In this document: positions 21,617 to 33,842 of the stretch, in pieces
How positions within the stretch are numbered: position 1 is the first letter of the stretch
How the letters are laid out: each line of letters opens with the position of its first letter
Source: Lumbricus terrestris
Lineage: Eukaryota > Annelida > Clitellata > Crassiclitellata > Lumbricidae
Direction: 5' to 3'
Length of the DNA stretch: 64,000 nucleotides
Assembly (NCBI GenBank): GCA_949752735.1
Contig: OX457052.1
Span: 18,442,149 to 18,506,148, forward strand
Translations under genes and position numbers: made by a program
Notes under the pieces: model-generated
What the model saw: the letters and a program-made list of their open reading frames with translations, nothing else
Told to the model about the DNA's origin: nothing
Databases searched by the model: none

Positions 21617-21663
21617 GGTGGGGTGGGGTGGGGTGGGGTGGGGTGGGGTGGGGTGGGGCGGGG
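21617..21663. repeat. (GGGGT)n array, about 9 copies
   Basis: Perfect GGGGT pentamers, strongly G-rich on the plus strand. Four or more G4 runs within 20 bases satisfy the usual G-quadruplex pattern. Confidence 0.95.
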
Positions 21664-21960
21664 TATGGCGAGATGAACCTGCAGAATCTGCAGGGTGAAC
21701 CAAAATTCACACCTATTTACCTCAAAACTCAGAGGACCACTGCCACCACCATGCCGTGGGGATGGGTGGTTATGGGGGAATGGGGCGGTGGAGGCAGATA
21801 GTGGGAATGGAGGGTGAAAAAACCTAAATTGACCTGGCAAAGCCGGGTAGCCAGAGAAGTTTGGGTTGGGTGGTGGTGGGCCAGGTGGGCAGGGCGAGGG
21901 GAGGTGAAAAACCGAAATTTCCCGGGCAATGCAGGGCTGACGCAAGGACTCCTATATCTT
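21664..21960. repeat. G-rich segment with duplicated ~95-bp block
   Basis: 'ggtgaaaaaacctaaatt..ctggcaaagccgggta' and 'ggtgaaaaaccgaaattt..cgggcaatgcagggct' are two diverged copies. Predicted proline-rich frames on the minus strand are composition artefacts. Confidence 0.55.
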
Positions 21961-22540
21961 TAGCGCCTATGGCTGAGGTTAGAATTGCAATATAATATAT
22001 AGCATAAAATTTAATGCTAAATTTTTTATAAATAACATTTAATGTTATTTATAAAAATTTTAACATTGACCTTATATCAACAGCCATACATGCCTCAAGA
22101 TTAACTAATTAATGTATTGCATGTATGTAACAATGCATCAATGATTCAATGTACCAATGAATGTACGTATGATTGGGGTATGATTGTATGCATGAAGAAA
22201 TCTATGAACCTTTTAAGTACGACACAAAAGTATGAAAAACATGGCCATCCGTCAATTCATTGATGATTAACACCAATAAATACCTGCTGTAAGTGAGCAA
22301 TTTAATTAATTGTAGACAACATGTTAATGATCATTGGCCCATCAATAAGAAAGCAATTAAGCAAATTAGTAATCACTTCATTAGAACAAATGGGCACACG
22401 TCCTGACAATGAATCGCACATATACAGCAGTTAGAAGCATCAAAAATAAACACTCCATCTTGACAGCCAGAGGAATATCAAGCAATGCAATACAATAACA
22501 ATGGTTGTCATATCTTCACTGCAATGCAGTAAGCATGCAC
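21961..22540. other. Intergenic AT-rich sequence
   Basis: Includes a short hairpin around 22008-22060 ('aatgctaaattttttataaataacatttaatgttatttataaaaattttaacatt' pattern, positions only). No gene. Confidence 0.4.
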
Positions 22541-22689
22541 TATCATAGATGATATTGTATCATAGATGATACTGTATCATAGATGATACTGTATCATAGA
22601 TGATACTGTATCATAGATGATATTATATCATAGATTATATTGTATCATAGATTATATTGTATCATAGATGATATTGTATCATAGATAAC
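22541..22689. repeat. 17-bp palindromic tandem repeat, ~9 copies
   Basis: The unit TATCATAGATGATACTG contains the near-perfect palindrome GTATCATAGATGATAC. Units vary at the TAC/TAT position. Each unit can fold on itself. Confidence 0.9.
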
Positions 22690-23010
22690 AAATCAGGGCT
22701 GTAGAAGTAAACGATTAACTAATCAATTAATCGTCGATTAATTAAAATGATTAAGGTTATTTTTATTTAGTAAATAAAAATGATGTACATCTAGTAATCT
22801 GCATGTCGATTTCCGAATAATAACCTGCAAAGACTTCTCTGTTTATGTTTATACTTAAAACGATTAATTTCGGTGCAAGAGACTTTTGCGCTCAACCGGT
22901 TATAATAATTATTGTCAACAAAACACGTTGCTCACCAGCAGAACCAGCTCTTGCAAGAACCCAGCAGTTGTTAACATGTAAGCTGGTTTGTTTACGTAAC
23001 TGGAAGATAA

Positions 23011-23209
23011 CAGGGCTGCTTTTAAGGGAATTTTAGAACTGCACAACTTCTTCTTTCGCTTCCCATCCTCCGTGGTAAATTACTTCCAATCGGGGAACAA
23101 TGACATTTTTGCTAGTTTTCACTGTGCATAAGTGCATCTACAACTGCACAAATACATTAAATTTTAGAACTGCACGTTTTGTGTAGAACTGCACGTAAAA
23201 AAAGCCCTG
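23011..23209 (-). mobile_element. CAGGGC-family hAT MITE, copy 1, 199 bp
   Basis: Ends CAGGGCTGCTTTTAAGG and AAAAAAAGCCCTG. Flanks GAAGATAA and GAAGTTAA (7 of 8). The interior repeats 'agaactgcac' and 'ttgtgcagt' phrases. Other copies are at 37823, 53254 and 60211. Confidence 0.9.
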
Positions 23210-23221
23210 GAAGTTAAAATT

Positions 23222-24048
23222 CAACGTTCCCTGTAAGGGAACAGCTGCTTTGATGGTGCCGTGCATTAAAATTTTTATCAGTGCAGATAATTTAATTCAT
23301 TCATTCTTCGAATTGTACTTGATATCTAACTGCTAGGACACAGAATGATGTCTTAATGCTACGACGTACGAAGACCCAGTTCTAAGCAGGCAGTGATGAT
23401 TGAATGCTTGATATCCGATCTCCAATAACGCGATACGCATGAATGCAATAGGGCTCATGAAGCCCTCCCAGTCATGCTCTGCATTCCTTTTCCATTGCTT
23501 AACGACGTAATAATAATTTTTTGGGAGCAATAAACTTGAATTGAATAAATGAATAATTATTAAGCATTCGTTGAGTTTGCATATAAATCCAGCCAATGAC
23601 AGTTGCCCTCCCCCCCCCCCTATGAGTAGCCCTCTGTTTGCATCTGTTTCACCTGGGGAAGTTTTCAAACGTCAGCAAGAAATGTCATTGTCTAAGCCAG
23701 GTAAGCGAAAAAATCATGACGATGCTGATCAAAACAGAAACAGAAACTACGTTTATTTGATCTTGTTTTGACAGAGAAGAGACTCCGAGAGAGGACTTGA
23801 ACTAAAAAAAGGGATTAGTCTACTTTGCACAATTAATTAGAATATTTTAAATTTATAAATTGTAGAACTCATCTGTAAAAGCATTCTTGCATTTTCTAAA
23901 CAATTTCTCAATTATCTACTTTCGAATTATTACAAATTCATATGGTGGCCTATTATCGGTCTACGTTTTTTATTCGATAATTTAATACCTCATATACCAT
24001 AATGAAAATAGGATTTAATGAGTAACAGTTGAAAATAAAGTCCTGATC
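23222..24048 (+). mobile_element. hAT element copy B, right-truncated
   Basis: Opens CAACGTTCCCTGTAAGGG, the same terminus as copy A at 15183-16794. It follows copy A in reverse orientation to about 24048, then diverges. An ATG at 23682 opens MSLSKPGKRKNHDD, resembling a hAT transposase N-terminus, then stops. No right terminus or duplication was found. Confidence 0.8.
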
Positions 24049-25180
24049 AATTATATTCCTTAATTTTATTTTCGTCTAACATTCCTGAAGCTGTCTCGCT
24101 AATTCAGCTCACCAGTTGACTGTTTCACTTAGTGTTCACTAATAAAGTTGTGCTATTCATCATCAAATCCTTATGAGGACTGTTGTATCATTTTCAGTTA
24201 TCATATTACAAGGGCCATGCAAGGTGGTAACAAGCACATTTTAATGTTTCTATAAATATCACCATAAGCAGCTGAACAATTAAACTCAGTTTAAAACGTC
24301 CTCAATCATCATCCTCAATCATCCTCAATCCTCCTCCTCCTCCTCCTCATCATCATCACCATGAAACACCACCATCACAACCACCTCCACCACAACCACC
24401 ATCACGACCACGATCACCCTGATGCCTTCTATCACAACAACCTGCACAACATCACAGGAAATTCCTCATATGCATGCATGAGTCATATTTGCATACTTTC
24501 TTCAGATGGTCATGTGTAGTTAATTAATGTTTACCATCATTAAACACGCAAACAACGGAACCTAATATTTGCTGCACTAGAAAACCGTCCATTGCTACTT
24601 CTTCATACAGCCACGGTTTGGGGTTAGAACGACTAATGTAATGTTTACTGATGCAGAAAGCTCTTGAGTAGCATTCTTTGTGTAACTGAAGACCTACAGC
24701 CAGGAAACCCTATCTCAAGCAGATGCCACATAGCAGCTGGTACGGATTTCATGTGCTGCACTAGTAGCCATCAGGTATGTGTTTGAGCGCCAGCAGAGGT
24801 TTCTGCTCCTAAAGATTTTTGTACCAAGTAGTGCAAAAATCAATAGACGAAAGGAAATGGGAAGGTGCAGATTTTAAGATATGTTTACAAATTTCAGCTG
24901 TAAGAAACGTTTCAGCACAACAAAAGAAGACAATAATCCATAAGTTCTGTCGTAGCGTTAAAAATGAATGCTGTAACCCAATGCTGACAACTGGGTGCAT
25001 TCAAAACGAAACCGATAGTTCCTTCATAGCATGAAATTCCGCCCTCCCCCACCCCATAACCTGTGACTAGACCTCCCATGTATCCCTCCTCTTTGGTTCC
25101 ACAACCGCCCTAAAACATTCCTGTCAAAAACGATACTGGCTATAGCCAATATGCCACTGACTCTTTCACTGACCCTTTAA
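24049..25180. other. Intergenic, CCT/CAT/CAC-rich patch
   Basis: Low-complexity 'cctcctcctcctcatcatcatcacc' and 'caccaccatcac' lie at 24320-24420. A 71-residue frame at 24819-25034 has no recognised domain or splice support. Confidence 0.4.
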
Positions 25181-25296
25181 TATGAATGGCAGGCTATAAA
25201 TTTTCGATTGCAATTACAATTATTGTGTTACTTTTCACCAATGTTGTTGTAACGCGTGGACATTTACCTCACGCTCACAAAGATGACTTGCGTACT

Positions 25297-25460
25297 TGCC
25301 AATTTAATTTTTATTTCGATCCGAACAATTTAAAAACTTGTCCAACTAGGTCATTTTCAATTTTTATATCGGTCATAACAATTTAAAAACTTTGTCCTAC
25401 TAGTAATTATAATTCTTATTTTGATCCGAACAATTTAAAAATTCGTCACACTTTGTCGTG
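25297..25460. repeat. ~62-bp diverged tandem repeat
   Basis: 'aacaatttaaaaactt.gtcc.actag' and 'ttttatttcgatccgaacaattt' phrases recur about three times. Confidence 0.7.
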
Positions 25461-25710
25461 CCTAGCAAAAAATTACCTTTGCCATGGAACCAATCGCGCA
25501 CCATGGAACCTGTCTGGCACCACACCTGACTTCAGCAGTGTCTCATATATAACAGTCAGGAACAATTCATCACGTCTTCTTTCTTTCGGACTTCTAGTGA
25601 TAGATCAACATGCGACTGCACAACAGCGTCTATGCTAATATCACAAATGTGTGGCAACCGCATGCAATTCACCATATATTTTGTCACTATACTGTATCAC
25701 CGTTTTTGCA

Positions 25711-25713
<3 letters not shown>

Positions 25714-25791
<78 letters not shown>
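25714..25791. repeat. (CA)n microsatellite, ~39 units
   Basis: Uninterrupted CA dinucleotides. It is the longest CA run in the window; the His/Thr-rich frames over it are artefacts. Confidence 0.98.
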
Positions 25792-25795
<4 letters not shown>

Positions 25796-25854
25796 CACTT
25801 ATTGGGGGTGTCATCCTCAGCCTTTCGCTGCTTTAAGTCTTTCTTATTTCCTCG

Positions 25855-25930
25855 GGGTCTGTCACGCTGAGGGCGCCTCTGAATAGCTAGTCTGTAAGAG
25901 GTGGTTCATAAATACTTATATACAATACAA
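25855..25930 (+). repeat. Diverged LINE/SINE 3' end remnant
   Basis: gagggcgcctctgaatagctagtctgtaagaggtggttcataaatact resembles the shared LINE/SINE-1 terminus (gcgcctctgag..cttgaagaggcgctatataaat). Confidence 0.5.
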
Positions 25931-26230
25931 TACTTCCTTCAACTCAGCAAATCACATCCAATAGAGAGATGGATAAAGGATATGGCCCTGGACTTTGTAA
26001 CACCAAAAGTCAAGAAAATCTATCGGCATTGTGATGTCGGCAAACTTTTCACTCCTAATCAGATACAATCAGCCATGTCACGAAAAAATTTATCAGGTCC
26101 ACATCATGCACTGCCGAACATCTGGTTCACAGCTGAACTTCTGAATAAAAATCTTGTTGTGATTAATAGTAATCAATATATTAAAAAATTACAAACCAGA
26201 TTAAAATCCTTCACTAACGCTCAGCTTTAA
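25901..26230 (+). CDS. Unrecognised 109-residue open frame
   Basis: I do not recognise this. It starts in an AT-rich stretch beside a LINE/SINE remnant. Composition is not low-complexity (e.g. WIKDMALDF, LFTPNQIQSAM, NIWFTAELLNKN), so it could be an exon or a decayed transposon piece. No clear splice sites, neighbours or domain; chance is a fair explanation. Confidence 0.2.
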   Translation: MVHKYLYTIQYFLQLSKSHPIERWIKDMALDFVTPKVKKIYRHCDVGKLFTPNQIQSAMSRKNLSGPHHALPNIWFTAELLNKNLVVINSNQYIKKLQTRLKSFTNAQL

Positions 26231-26779
26231 ATAATCAAAGGCATTCGTATGTTCTTGAAAACACTCAGATTTTGCCCCGTGTAATGAGTACTTGTAAATC
26301 AATGAATAACTATCAGTGTTACATATTACTCAGGAGTTAACCAATGGTAAGAAACTAACACTGCTAATAACTTAATAACACTGCTAATAACACTGTCACA
26401 TGAACGGTATAACATCCCATGGCAGGAACTTCAGTTAACTGTACTCTGGCATTGTCAGCAGTTATTTACGTCCATATACATGTAGAAGTCAATGTATTCA
26501 ACATCTCCTTGTAATCCGATACACTTAAAATAATATCACATTCTAGTCGTGTTTGCTGCTTCTTCTCTCAATTGACTGCAAGTCGTGTAATCAAGTTATC
26601 GCAACAAAGAAACAAAGAACAGAGTTACAGAAAGTCGCAGACAATAAACATCCCTTGACAATGAGCGAGTCACATCGCTATATGTCAGTTGCCCTTAACA
26701 TCAGAAGAGTCATCGTTGCAGCCCTTTACCCGGAAATTTCTGGGCCTAAGGACAACTGAACAGTCAACAACGACCAACA

Positions 26780-27062
26780 CACACTCACACACATACATTG
26801 TATATACACAGAGACATTTAGGCACACAGAGACACACACACTGTGACACACATACACAGAGACATTCAGGCACACAGAGACACACACACATATACAGACA
26901 TTCAGGGACATAGACACACACACATACACAGAGACATTCAAACACACACACACACATATATACATACACAGAGACATTCAGACACACACACACATACATA
27001 CAGAGAGACATTCAGGCACACACACAGAAAGTCAGGCAAACCATGCACTCACACATGTGTGC
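26780..27062. repeat. ACAC/GAGACATTCAGG minisatellite
   Basis: Units of 'cacacatacacagagacattcaggcacacagagac' type recur irregularly (about 30-50 bp). All Cys/Val frames on the other strand derive from it. Confidence 0.9.
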
Positions 27063-27299
27063 ATGCATAATGCATATAGTGTATCCATACAGACCCGCAG
27101 TCAACATCCCAAAGGGAGCTGACACGCTTTTCCCAAATCCACTAATCTACTTAGTCTTAGTGCATTACTCAACCCACTTGTTCAGCAGCGCGTATATGGA
27201 ATAGCCACATGGAAATGGAATGACTGGTTCACATGGCATCGAAATGAAAAATTCAGACACCCACAACTATAACTAATTTCTACATAATTATTTCGAAAA

Positions 27300-27645
27300 T
27301 ATGCCTCTGGTTCTACCTGGCTTGGTTTTCCTCACATGCAATTCAATGTTCTAAATTTCTATCTATAATTAAAGCTAATGACTTTCACATGTCATCATCA
27401 TCGCAGTTTTGCATGCATTATCAATTACACAGTGATCATCATAATGCAAATTTTATCAAATAAGTCATAAATTTGTCTCTATAATTGAAACCATATTCCA
27501 CCTAGCTTGATTTCACTCACTTGCAATTCAATGTTCTAAATTTCTATCTATAATTAAAGCTGACGACTTTCACATTGCCAACATCCTAATGCATTATGTC
27601 ATTGATCAGGATACATATGTCTCAAAGTGAAACCACATTTCACAG
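27300..27645. repeat. Tandem duplication of ~185 bp (diverged)
   Basis: 'gcaattcaatgttctaaatttctatctataattaaagct.a.gactttcaca' occurs at about 27339 and 27521. The preceding 'tctggttctacctggcttg' / 'ccatattccacctagcttg' also match. Confidence 0.8.
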
Positions 27646-27821
27646 ACATTATCTGCTACATGCGTCCATTTGAAAGCTACATTTCAGAAGTCGAGAATGC
27701 AGGCTTCAGTCAGAAGGCAAGTTCACGCGCTGGCATGTTTTCATTTACATCAGAATAACAAAAAGCAACAGAGGGGACAGACTCTGACAGCAAATTGCTC
27801 AAAAGTCTCACAGAGTAAGAT

Positions 27822-27822
27822 C

Positions 27823-27878
<56 letters not shown>

Positions 27879-28000
27879 TGTTTTTATTATGTTCTTAATT
27901 AATATTTAAGTCCCTGAGGGATCCTAAATACCTCAGGGCAAAAAAAAAAAAAAAAAATAGTAATAATAATAATAAATAATAATCACAATAATTAATAATA
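27822..28000. repeat. (TAA)n microsatellite and A-rich tail
   Basis: About 19 TAA units at 27822-27878, then a unique 'tccctgagggatcctaaatacctcaggg' hairpin, an A18 run and more TAA. Probably the tails of SINE-type insertions. Confidence 0.85.
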
Positions 28001-28009
28001 ATAACATTT

Positions 28010-29520
28010 AATTACTTTAATTAACATTAATAATAATAGATAATAATAATAACCTTTCAAGGCACTTTAGCTGAGCCGGTTCCAGAGGAGATATAACATT
28101 AGCTGCTACAGGCTTCCTAGTGTATCGTACTTCCTGTTTTTGATGTTGTTTGTTGAAAATATTAAAAGGAAGTATGTATTTAAAAATAAAAATAAATAAT
28201 AACAATAATAATAACAATAGCAATAACAACAACAACAATAATAATAAGACAATTTACATAGCGCCATAGCTCAGGCAAGGCCGAAGGAAAGGGTGCTGTC
28301 TGTACTAAATAGCAGCCTGTTTAATGCAGGAATTGCTGCCAGCAGCATCAAGATGAAATCACACGCTCACAACATGTCCGGTACATATTTTGATAATAAT
28401 GCTAACGGCAAAGCAGCTGATTCAGTTCAAAACCGTACACTGATCATAACATTGGTCTTTCGAGATAAAATCAAGGTCTGTGAGTTTGTGTTAGCATAAC
28501 ATTTATGCATACATTCCATACAAACATTACACAAAACAATACATGAAATCATACTAGATTAAGCTAAATCAACTTACACTACACTGAAAGCTCTTTCAAA
28601 CACAGTCACTTTTTGAACCATATGCAGAACAAGCAGATCTAACAAGACTGCATTACCATTAGAAGTGAAGTTGATACTAGATTTTGGAACAGTGCCAATG
28701 ACCTGAATTCACAATCATATTGCTGCACATGCAAACTTCAGCATATTCTAATCCTCCTGATACCGTGCAGTGCTACTAAACATGTCTGAGTCTGAAGATA
28801 AAGGATGCATCTCCTTACGCAGACCCATTTTAGCCTACTGATACTACACAGTTGCCTAGTTTTTATTTTGTAATAATCTACGCCAATGGCTTCTATCCCT
28901 TAAATGGGTGGACGCAACTTGAGCTGGCAGTCAAAAAAACAGAGTGGTATGAGAAATGAGACAAAACTCAGGCCAAAATGTGAAAATCAGGCAAAGGAAA
29001 CTGATAGAGCCTGATTATTCAACGAGGGGATAGAGGAAGGGAAGGGGATAGAAGCCTCTGATCTAGGTTTCTCTGATCTTATGAAATGCTTCAAATTCAC
29101 AAGTATATTCACAAAGCATGAATACTGCAAGTTGTGTGTGTGTGTGTGCATTTAGTACATCTTCAAGAAATTTCAGCACCAGCTGAAGATGCATAAGTCT
29201 TCAAGTTTACTTAGCTGTGAAATGCAGCAGGGCTCGACTTTTAACAAACCTTCTGCAGTTGTGCATTAAATTCTAAATCGAAGACCTAGGCAATGCAAAT
29301 GCCTGATCCTATCAGACATCAATGCCCCTCATCCCCTCCCCACCCCCCCATCAGCAGATAAACAGAACAAATCATCAAGCAGAGAAGGGGGTGTTTCCTA
29401 GCGATAATGAACATTCTTCCTTGTGATGATTAATGCAGGCTAACAGCTGATACGGAGCACAATCTATTGAACCTGCATGATGCATCTGTTCAAGTTAAAA
29501 GTTTCTGAACATGCTGATCT
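28010..29520. other. Intergenic, no gene recognised
   Basis: Contains further TAA/CAA repeats (28190-28250) and a 'catagcgccatagctcagg' phrase at about 28258. Remainder is unique-looking. Confidence 0.4.
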
Positions 29521-30400
29521 TTAAGGCAGTGGTTAAATCATATACAGATTCTGGAGGTGGCGGACCTAAAAAAAATTCAAATCAAAAGCCTAAGTTTATC
29601 TTGTGAATCGACAACCAATGCCTGCCATTCACTATTCGACATCAACCGGAAATAGATGAAACATGATTCATATCGGCAATTATTGCAATGAAAGATATGC
29701 TTACACAGTGGTTAAGTGGCTTGGGTGAGCAATGGGAATGCTGATGAAGAGTTTTATTGGAACGCATGTGTTTCTAGGGTTCTATCATGATGAGCAGTGG
29801 GAACACAAGCCAAGACTTTGGGAACAGGGGGAACGCCGTTCCCACGTGTTCCCACCCATTTTAATGTCCACCAACATTTTAAGGAACCCATAATGATAAG
29901 GGTGCTAGAGGGTCCATATGGGAATACGGGTGCACTTGTGGGCATCTGGCAGGGAACTATGTCCGTTCATCACTGTAATAAGATGTGGTTTAAAACGCCA
30001 TTCTTACCAATCCTCAGGGCATTCGTAAAGAGGGAGAACGTGTGGACAACAGCTGTATCCGAAGTTATCGGAGGTCATAAAATTAATTGCAATTTAATCG
30101 GCCTTTGCAGACAGACGAGGTCAATCGCATGGGCCAACGCCCTCCCCCCTTTGTAGCCTACTGTTTATTTCACCATCTCAATAGTTGTTCCGATATCGCC
30201 CAGGAAGCCATCGTTTGATTAAGATTTCCTCTGCAATAACATCCTGACCCAAGTTTATAGAGAAGAAAACGTTAATGGATTCATTAAATTTTTACGAAAG
30301 ATAGAGACACTTACCGCGTTGCTGCAACTACACACGCGAAACTTCGATGCAGCCAAGTCAACGAACGATTGAACACTAACCTCCCTACCGCACTCACTTC
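29521..30400. other. Intergenic, GGGAAC-rich patch
   Basis: 29790-29960 repeats 'gggaac' and 'gttccca' in both orientations, suggesting a decayed palindromic element, but no terminal repeats or duplication could be defined. Confidence 0.35.
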
Positions 30401-30453
30401 CCTCTTTCCATTTAGTTCTGTCTCTCCCCTTCGCTTCTGATGATGCTTCTGGC

Positions 30454-30454
30454 A

Positions 30455-30486
<32 letters not shown>
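30454..30486. repeat. (CTG)n microsatellite, ~11 units
   Basis: CTG repeat followed by CpG-rich DNA. A frame reading it as poly-Ala has no other support. Confidence 0.95.
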
Positions 30487-30487
<1 letters not shown>

Positions 30488-31260
30488 GGAAGACGCTGGC
30501 TACACGCTACAGCTCACGCTCATTTGCATAGCACGCGGTCGAGCCACAAGCCACTGAAGCAAAGCCACGCGCTAAACCCACACACACATCTCAGCCAGAG
30601 CGCACGACCTGTGCTCTGCGCACCACGTCAGGTAAGACGCGTTCTTCCTTTACCAGACGACAAAGGCTCACAACGCATAATAAACGCTGAAACAAGACCA
30701 GCGAAAACCAGAAGCGTATTACACCACGTGCGATTGTTCATATTGATTCAAACGCCAGCGTGGCAGAGGGAGTACGGCCATCTGACGTAACAGCTGGCAG
30801 CAGAATGAATGACTGGGCGCCTTATTCAACTGACAAACCCCATTGAGTCCAGTCAGAATGCATACCTGCATCAATAAATCCTTGGATACGCCGTTTACGA
30901 ATATGGCAAGGATGTATAAATCGTCCTTGCGAATATGTTATTACCGCATCAATAAACCACAACAAATAAACTATCGACCGAACTTCGTACTGCTTTCAAT
31001 GCTGTTAGCTATTTACGCAGCACATAACCGATTGTTATTGTTGGGACTTGGGAGCTAAGAATATATTCGACACACTTCCAAAAGCATCGACGGCATAGAA
31101 TGCGCAAAACGAAAGGCACGCAGACAAAGGCAGCGATATAAAGACGCAGACAGCGAGGCAATCGGGGAAACCAGACCCAAATCCAGTCTTTCGTGCAGAA
31201 CATCTGTAAAACTATGTAGGCTATCAACGCCAGCGCTGAGCACTGTGAGCAGTAACCATG
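30487..31260. other. CpG-containing non-coding stretch
   Basis: Higher CpG density than the surroundings (e.g. 30520-30800, 31060-31240). It could be a promoter or first-exon region; no exon could be supported. Confidence 0.3.
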
Positions 31261-32117
31261 AGACTTATGTTATTGGTTGCCTTCAGAGACCTATGTTATT
31301 GGTTGCCTTCAGAGTCTTGTAACTAAGAGACCAACGCTCCTCTACCCATAACAAAGTCCTTGGTTCATAACTGTTATAACTTAGACTTCGTTCAGCCCCA
31401 AAAAGTTCGAAACGCGTGCATGTATACGCCCTGAAACATATCGGAGACGCAAGGCCTTTGTGAAAATGCCCCCCCCCATTAAACCCAGATGCCGTGGTCA
31501 TTACAATAATAGAGTCTCGTTTAGTTCCGCAACACCGGAAATATACGGCGCAGTTATAGGCCTAAGCAACTGTTATTTATTTTAAAAAAATTGGCCTTGA
31601 AATCGACCCCCTCAAGGTACTATCATCTCTTTTACCTTGCAATCATCACTTATCCGATAGGCCTAATCTCCCAATCGCTATCTCTGATAGGCCTGGTCTC
31701 TGATTGGTCCAAAAACTATGACCTCTCATTAGGCCTACGTACGTGGGTTTTTAGACATGTGCATAATCAGTGTAGGCTATGTGCTAGAGTGCAACTTTTA
31801 GAAATTGTCCACAAATTCAAATTAAATTTCACAGTGAAATTCAATACTGTAATTAAATGCAAAACTAATGCTGACCTGAACTACAGAATTGAGTAAATGT
31901 CGATGTAAAATTGTATAAAAACGTATGAAACAAAATGTAATTTCTCCAAAAGCAGCACAATCCGATATGATCACTACATGAATCAACTGATCTACATGTA
32001 GGCCTATAAATAAATATATAATATTTATGTATATATACATATATGTATGTGTGTGTATATATGTATATATACACACAATCATATATGCATATAATATATA
32101 CACACATAGATATATAT
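31261..32117. other. Intergenic, with TA-rich run
   Basis: Two copies of 'agacttatgttattggttgccttcag' at 31260-31312. A tatata/tgtgta run at 32005-32115 precedes SINE-2. Confidence 0.5.
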
Positions 32118-32340
32118 GGGGGCCCGGTAGTGCAATGGATAACAGGATAACACGCTGGCATAGAGTGCGAGAGGTAGCAAGTTTGAGCCCCTGTTGCTAT
32201 TAGCACCGTGTAATTGCAAAGCTCTATTCTGTTAGCAGTTAAGTTTAATTAAGATTACTGCATAACTTGTAAATGTAAAGCGCAGTGCGTCTTGCAGGCG
32301 CTTCATTAAAGAAAAGATTATTATTATTATTATTAATATT
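32118..32340 (+). repeat. SINE-2 copy 1, tRNA-Arg-like head
   Basis: Head GGGGGCCCGGTAGTGCAATGG..ACACGCTGG resembles tRNA-Arg D-arm sequence; B box AGTTTGAGCCCC at about 32180. The body ends in an ATT repeat tail. A short duplication ('ggataaca ggataaca') interrupts the head. A second copy is at 48374-48621. Confidence 0.82.
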
Positions 32341-33280
32341 ATTATTATAAACAACTTCCTTTATTGCAAAACAGACAAGTTCCTATTCTATTTCATAATA
32401 TTTTGCTATAAATACTACACAAAATGTGCTGCATAAACAGTTTGTCTGCATATTACTTTATTATTATTATTATTATTATTATATATTATAATAGTCTTAA
32501 CATAAAGATTTATATAACCTTTATTTATCTTCTACACCTCTCCTATCTTTCCTAATCGTATTGATGCAACTCGTTACAGATCTTCCACAAAGTTGTTGGA
32601 TCCATCAGTCACTGTCATCTCTCTCTCTCTCTCTCTAATTCAGATTCCAGATCAACATCAACCTTCTATTACCAACCTTCCGCACCATCGCCCCATACAA
32701 AAACAATCCAATCATCTTACTTCTTCCCTTTAAACACCAACACATTCTCTTCATCATTTTGATACAGTTCTTCAGTTGCTATAAATACCACGCAAAATGT
32801 GCAGCATAAACAGTTTGTCTGCATATTACTTTAACATCAAATGCAAAGTCAATCCAATGCGTTTATGGCAACTCAAAAAGACTCACAGTCGGTATAACAA
32901 TTTTATAAGTAAATCATAAAACAAAAGTATTGCAGTCAGGTAAAAAAAAATATCAGCACAGTAATAATAACAGAAAACTGTCTGTAAGAATGCAAATGAA
33001 ACTAAAAAAGTGATGACAGATCAAAACAGCTGGAATTAAGCAGTAATGAGGCCATGGAATTGAGCTTATCAAGCTCAGTTCTTCTCAACAAAAGACTATG
33101 AGATTCATGCATTTTTAACCACTGAAGGTTTTCATCTTACCTCACCTCTTTTAAAAAAAAAACAATAAACACAGGTGAAAGTAGCACAGAAAATGATGAT
33201 TTACTACATCTACCTGGCCTCACCTTGGCAAGAAAACAATCAAAACAGGTGAAGGTAACATAAACATCGTTTATCATTTT
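32341..33280. other. Intergenic with a 59-bp direct repeat
   Basis: 32404-32462 and 32778-32836 match with few changes (gctataaatac.acacaaaatgtgc.gcataaacag). CT repeat at 32620-32636. Confidence 0.6.
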
Positions 33281-33355
33281 CATGCTTCACAGAGGTATTT
33301 TCTTTGGATATTTCAACAGAGGCACGCACACTAACAAACACACATGCATATACAT

Positions 33356-33359
33356 GTAT

Positions 33360-33394
<35 letters not shown>

Positions 33395-33500
33395 CGCAAA
33401 CACACACTCACACACATCTACACACACACTAACACACATCTACACACACACTAACACATACTTACATACACACTTACACACATCACACACACATAGTCCC
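33356..33500. repeat. CA-rich microsatellite/minisatellite
   Basis: (CA)n followed by 'cacacacatctacacacacactaa' units. Confidence 0.9.
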
Positions 33501-33570
33501 AAACATACACACAGCCACACAGTCCAACACCATGCACTCTACACTATAGTTATTTAAAAGTTTTTTTAAA

Positions 33571-33842
33571 CGTCGTTTTATTCGGGTTGTTTAATTTTTG
33601 GTATCGTTTTATTCAGTTTTATATTTACTGTCTGTTATTATTTACCATAATTTTTTTCCTCTGATATTCCTCGCGTTTCACAGTAATTTTGGCCTACTAA
33701 TAAAGTTGTTTTCCGATTAAGAAAAAATTGCATAAAGAAGATTTGTATGTTAAAAATGCAGTCTAAGATGTAATAAAGTCAAATAATTTTTTCCATTTCC
33801 ACTTTTTAAAAAGTTTTTTACGTTTTTCGAATAAAACGACGT
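33571..33842. repeat. Candidate MITE with 15-bp inverted ends
   Basis: The sequence ACGTCGTTTTATTCG near 33570-33584 is repeated inverted at about 33827-33841. The interior is AT-rich. No target-site duplication found, so this may be a chance or decayed pair. Confidence 0.5.

Noticed and set aside
25610..25886. Three overlapping His/Thr frames
   Set aside because: Produced by the (CA)n repeat.
29790..29960. MITE based on repeated GGGAAC/GTTCCC
   Set aside because: No definable inverted ends and no flanking duplication.
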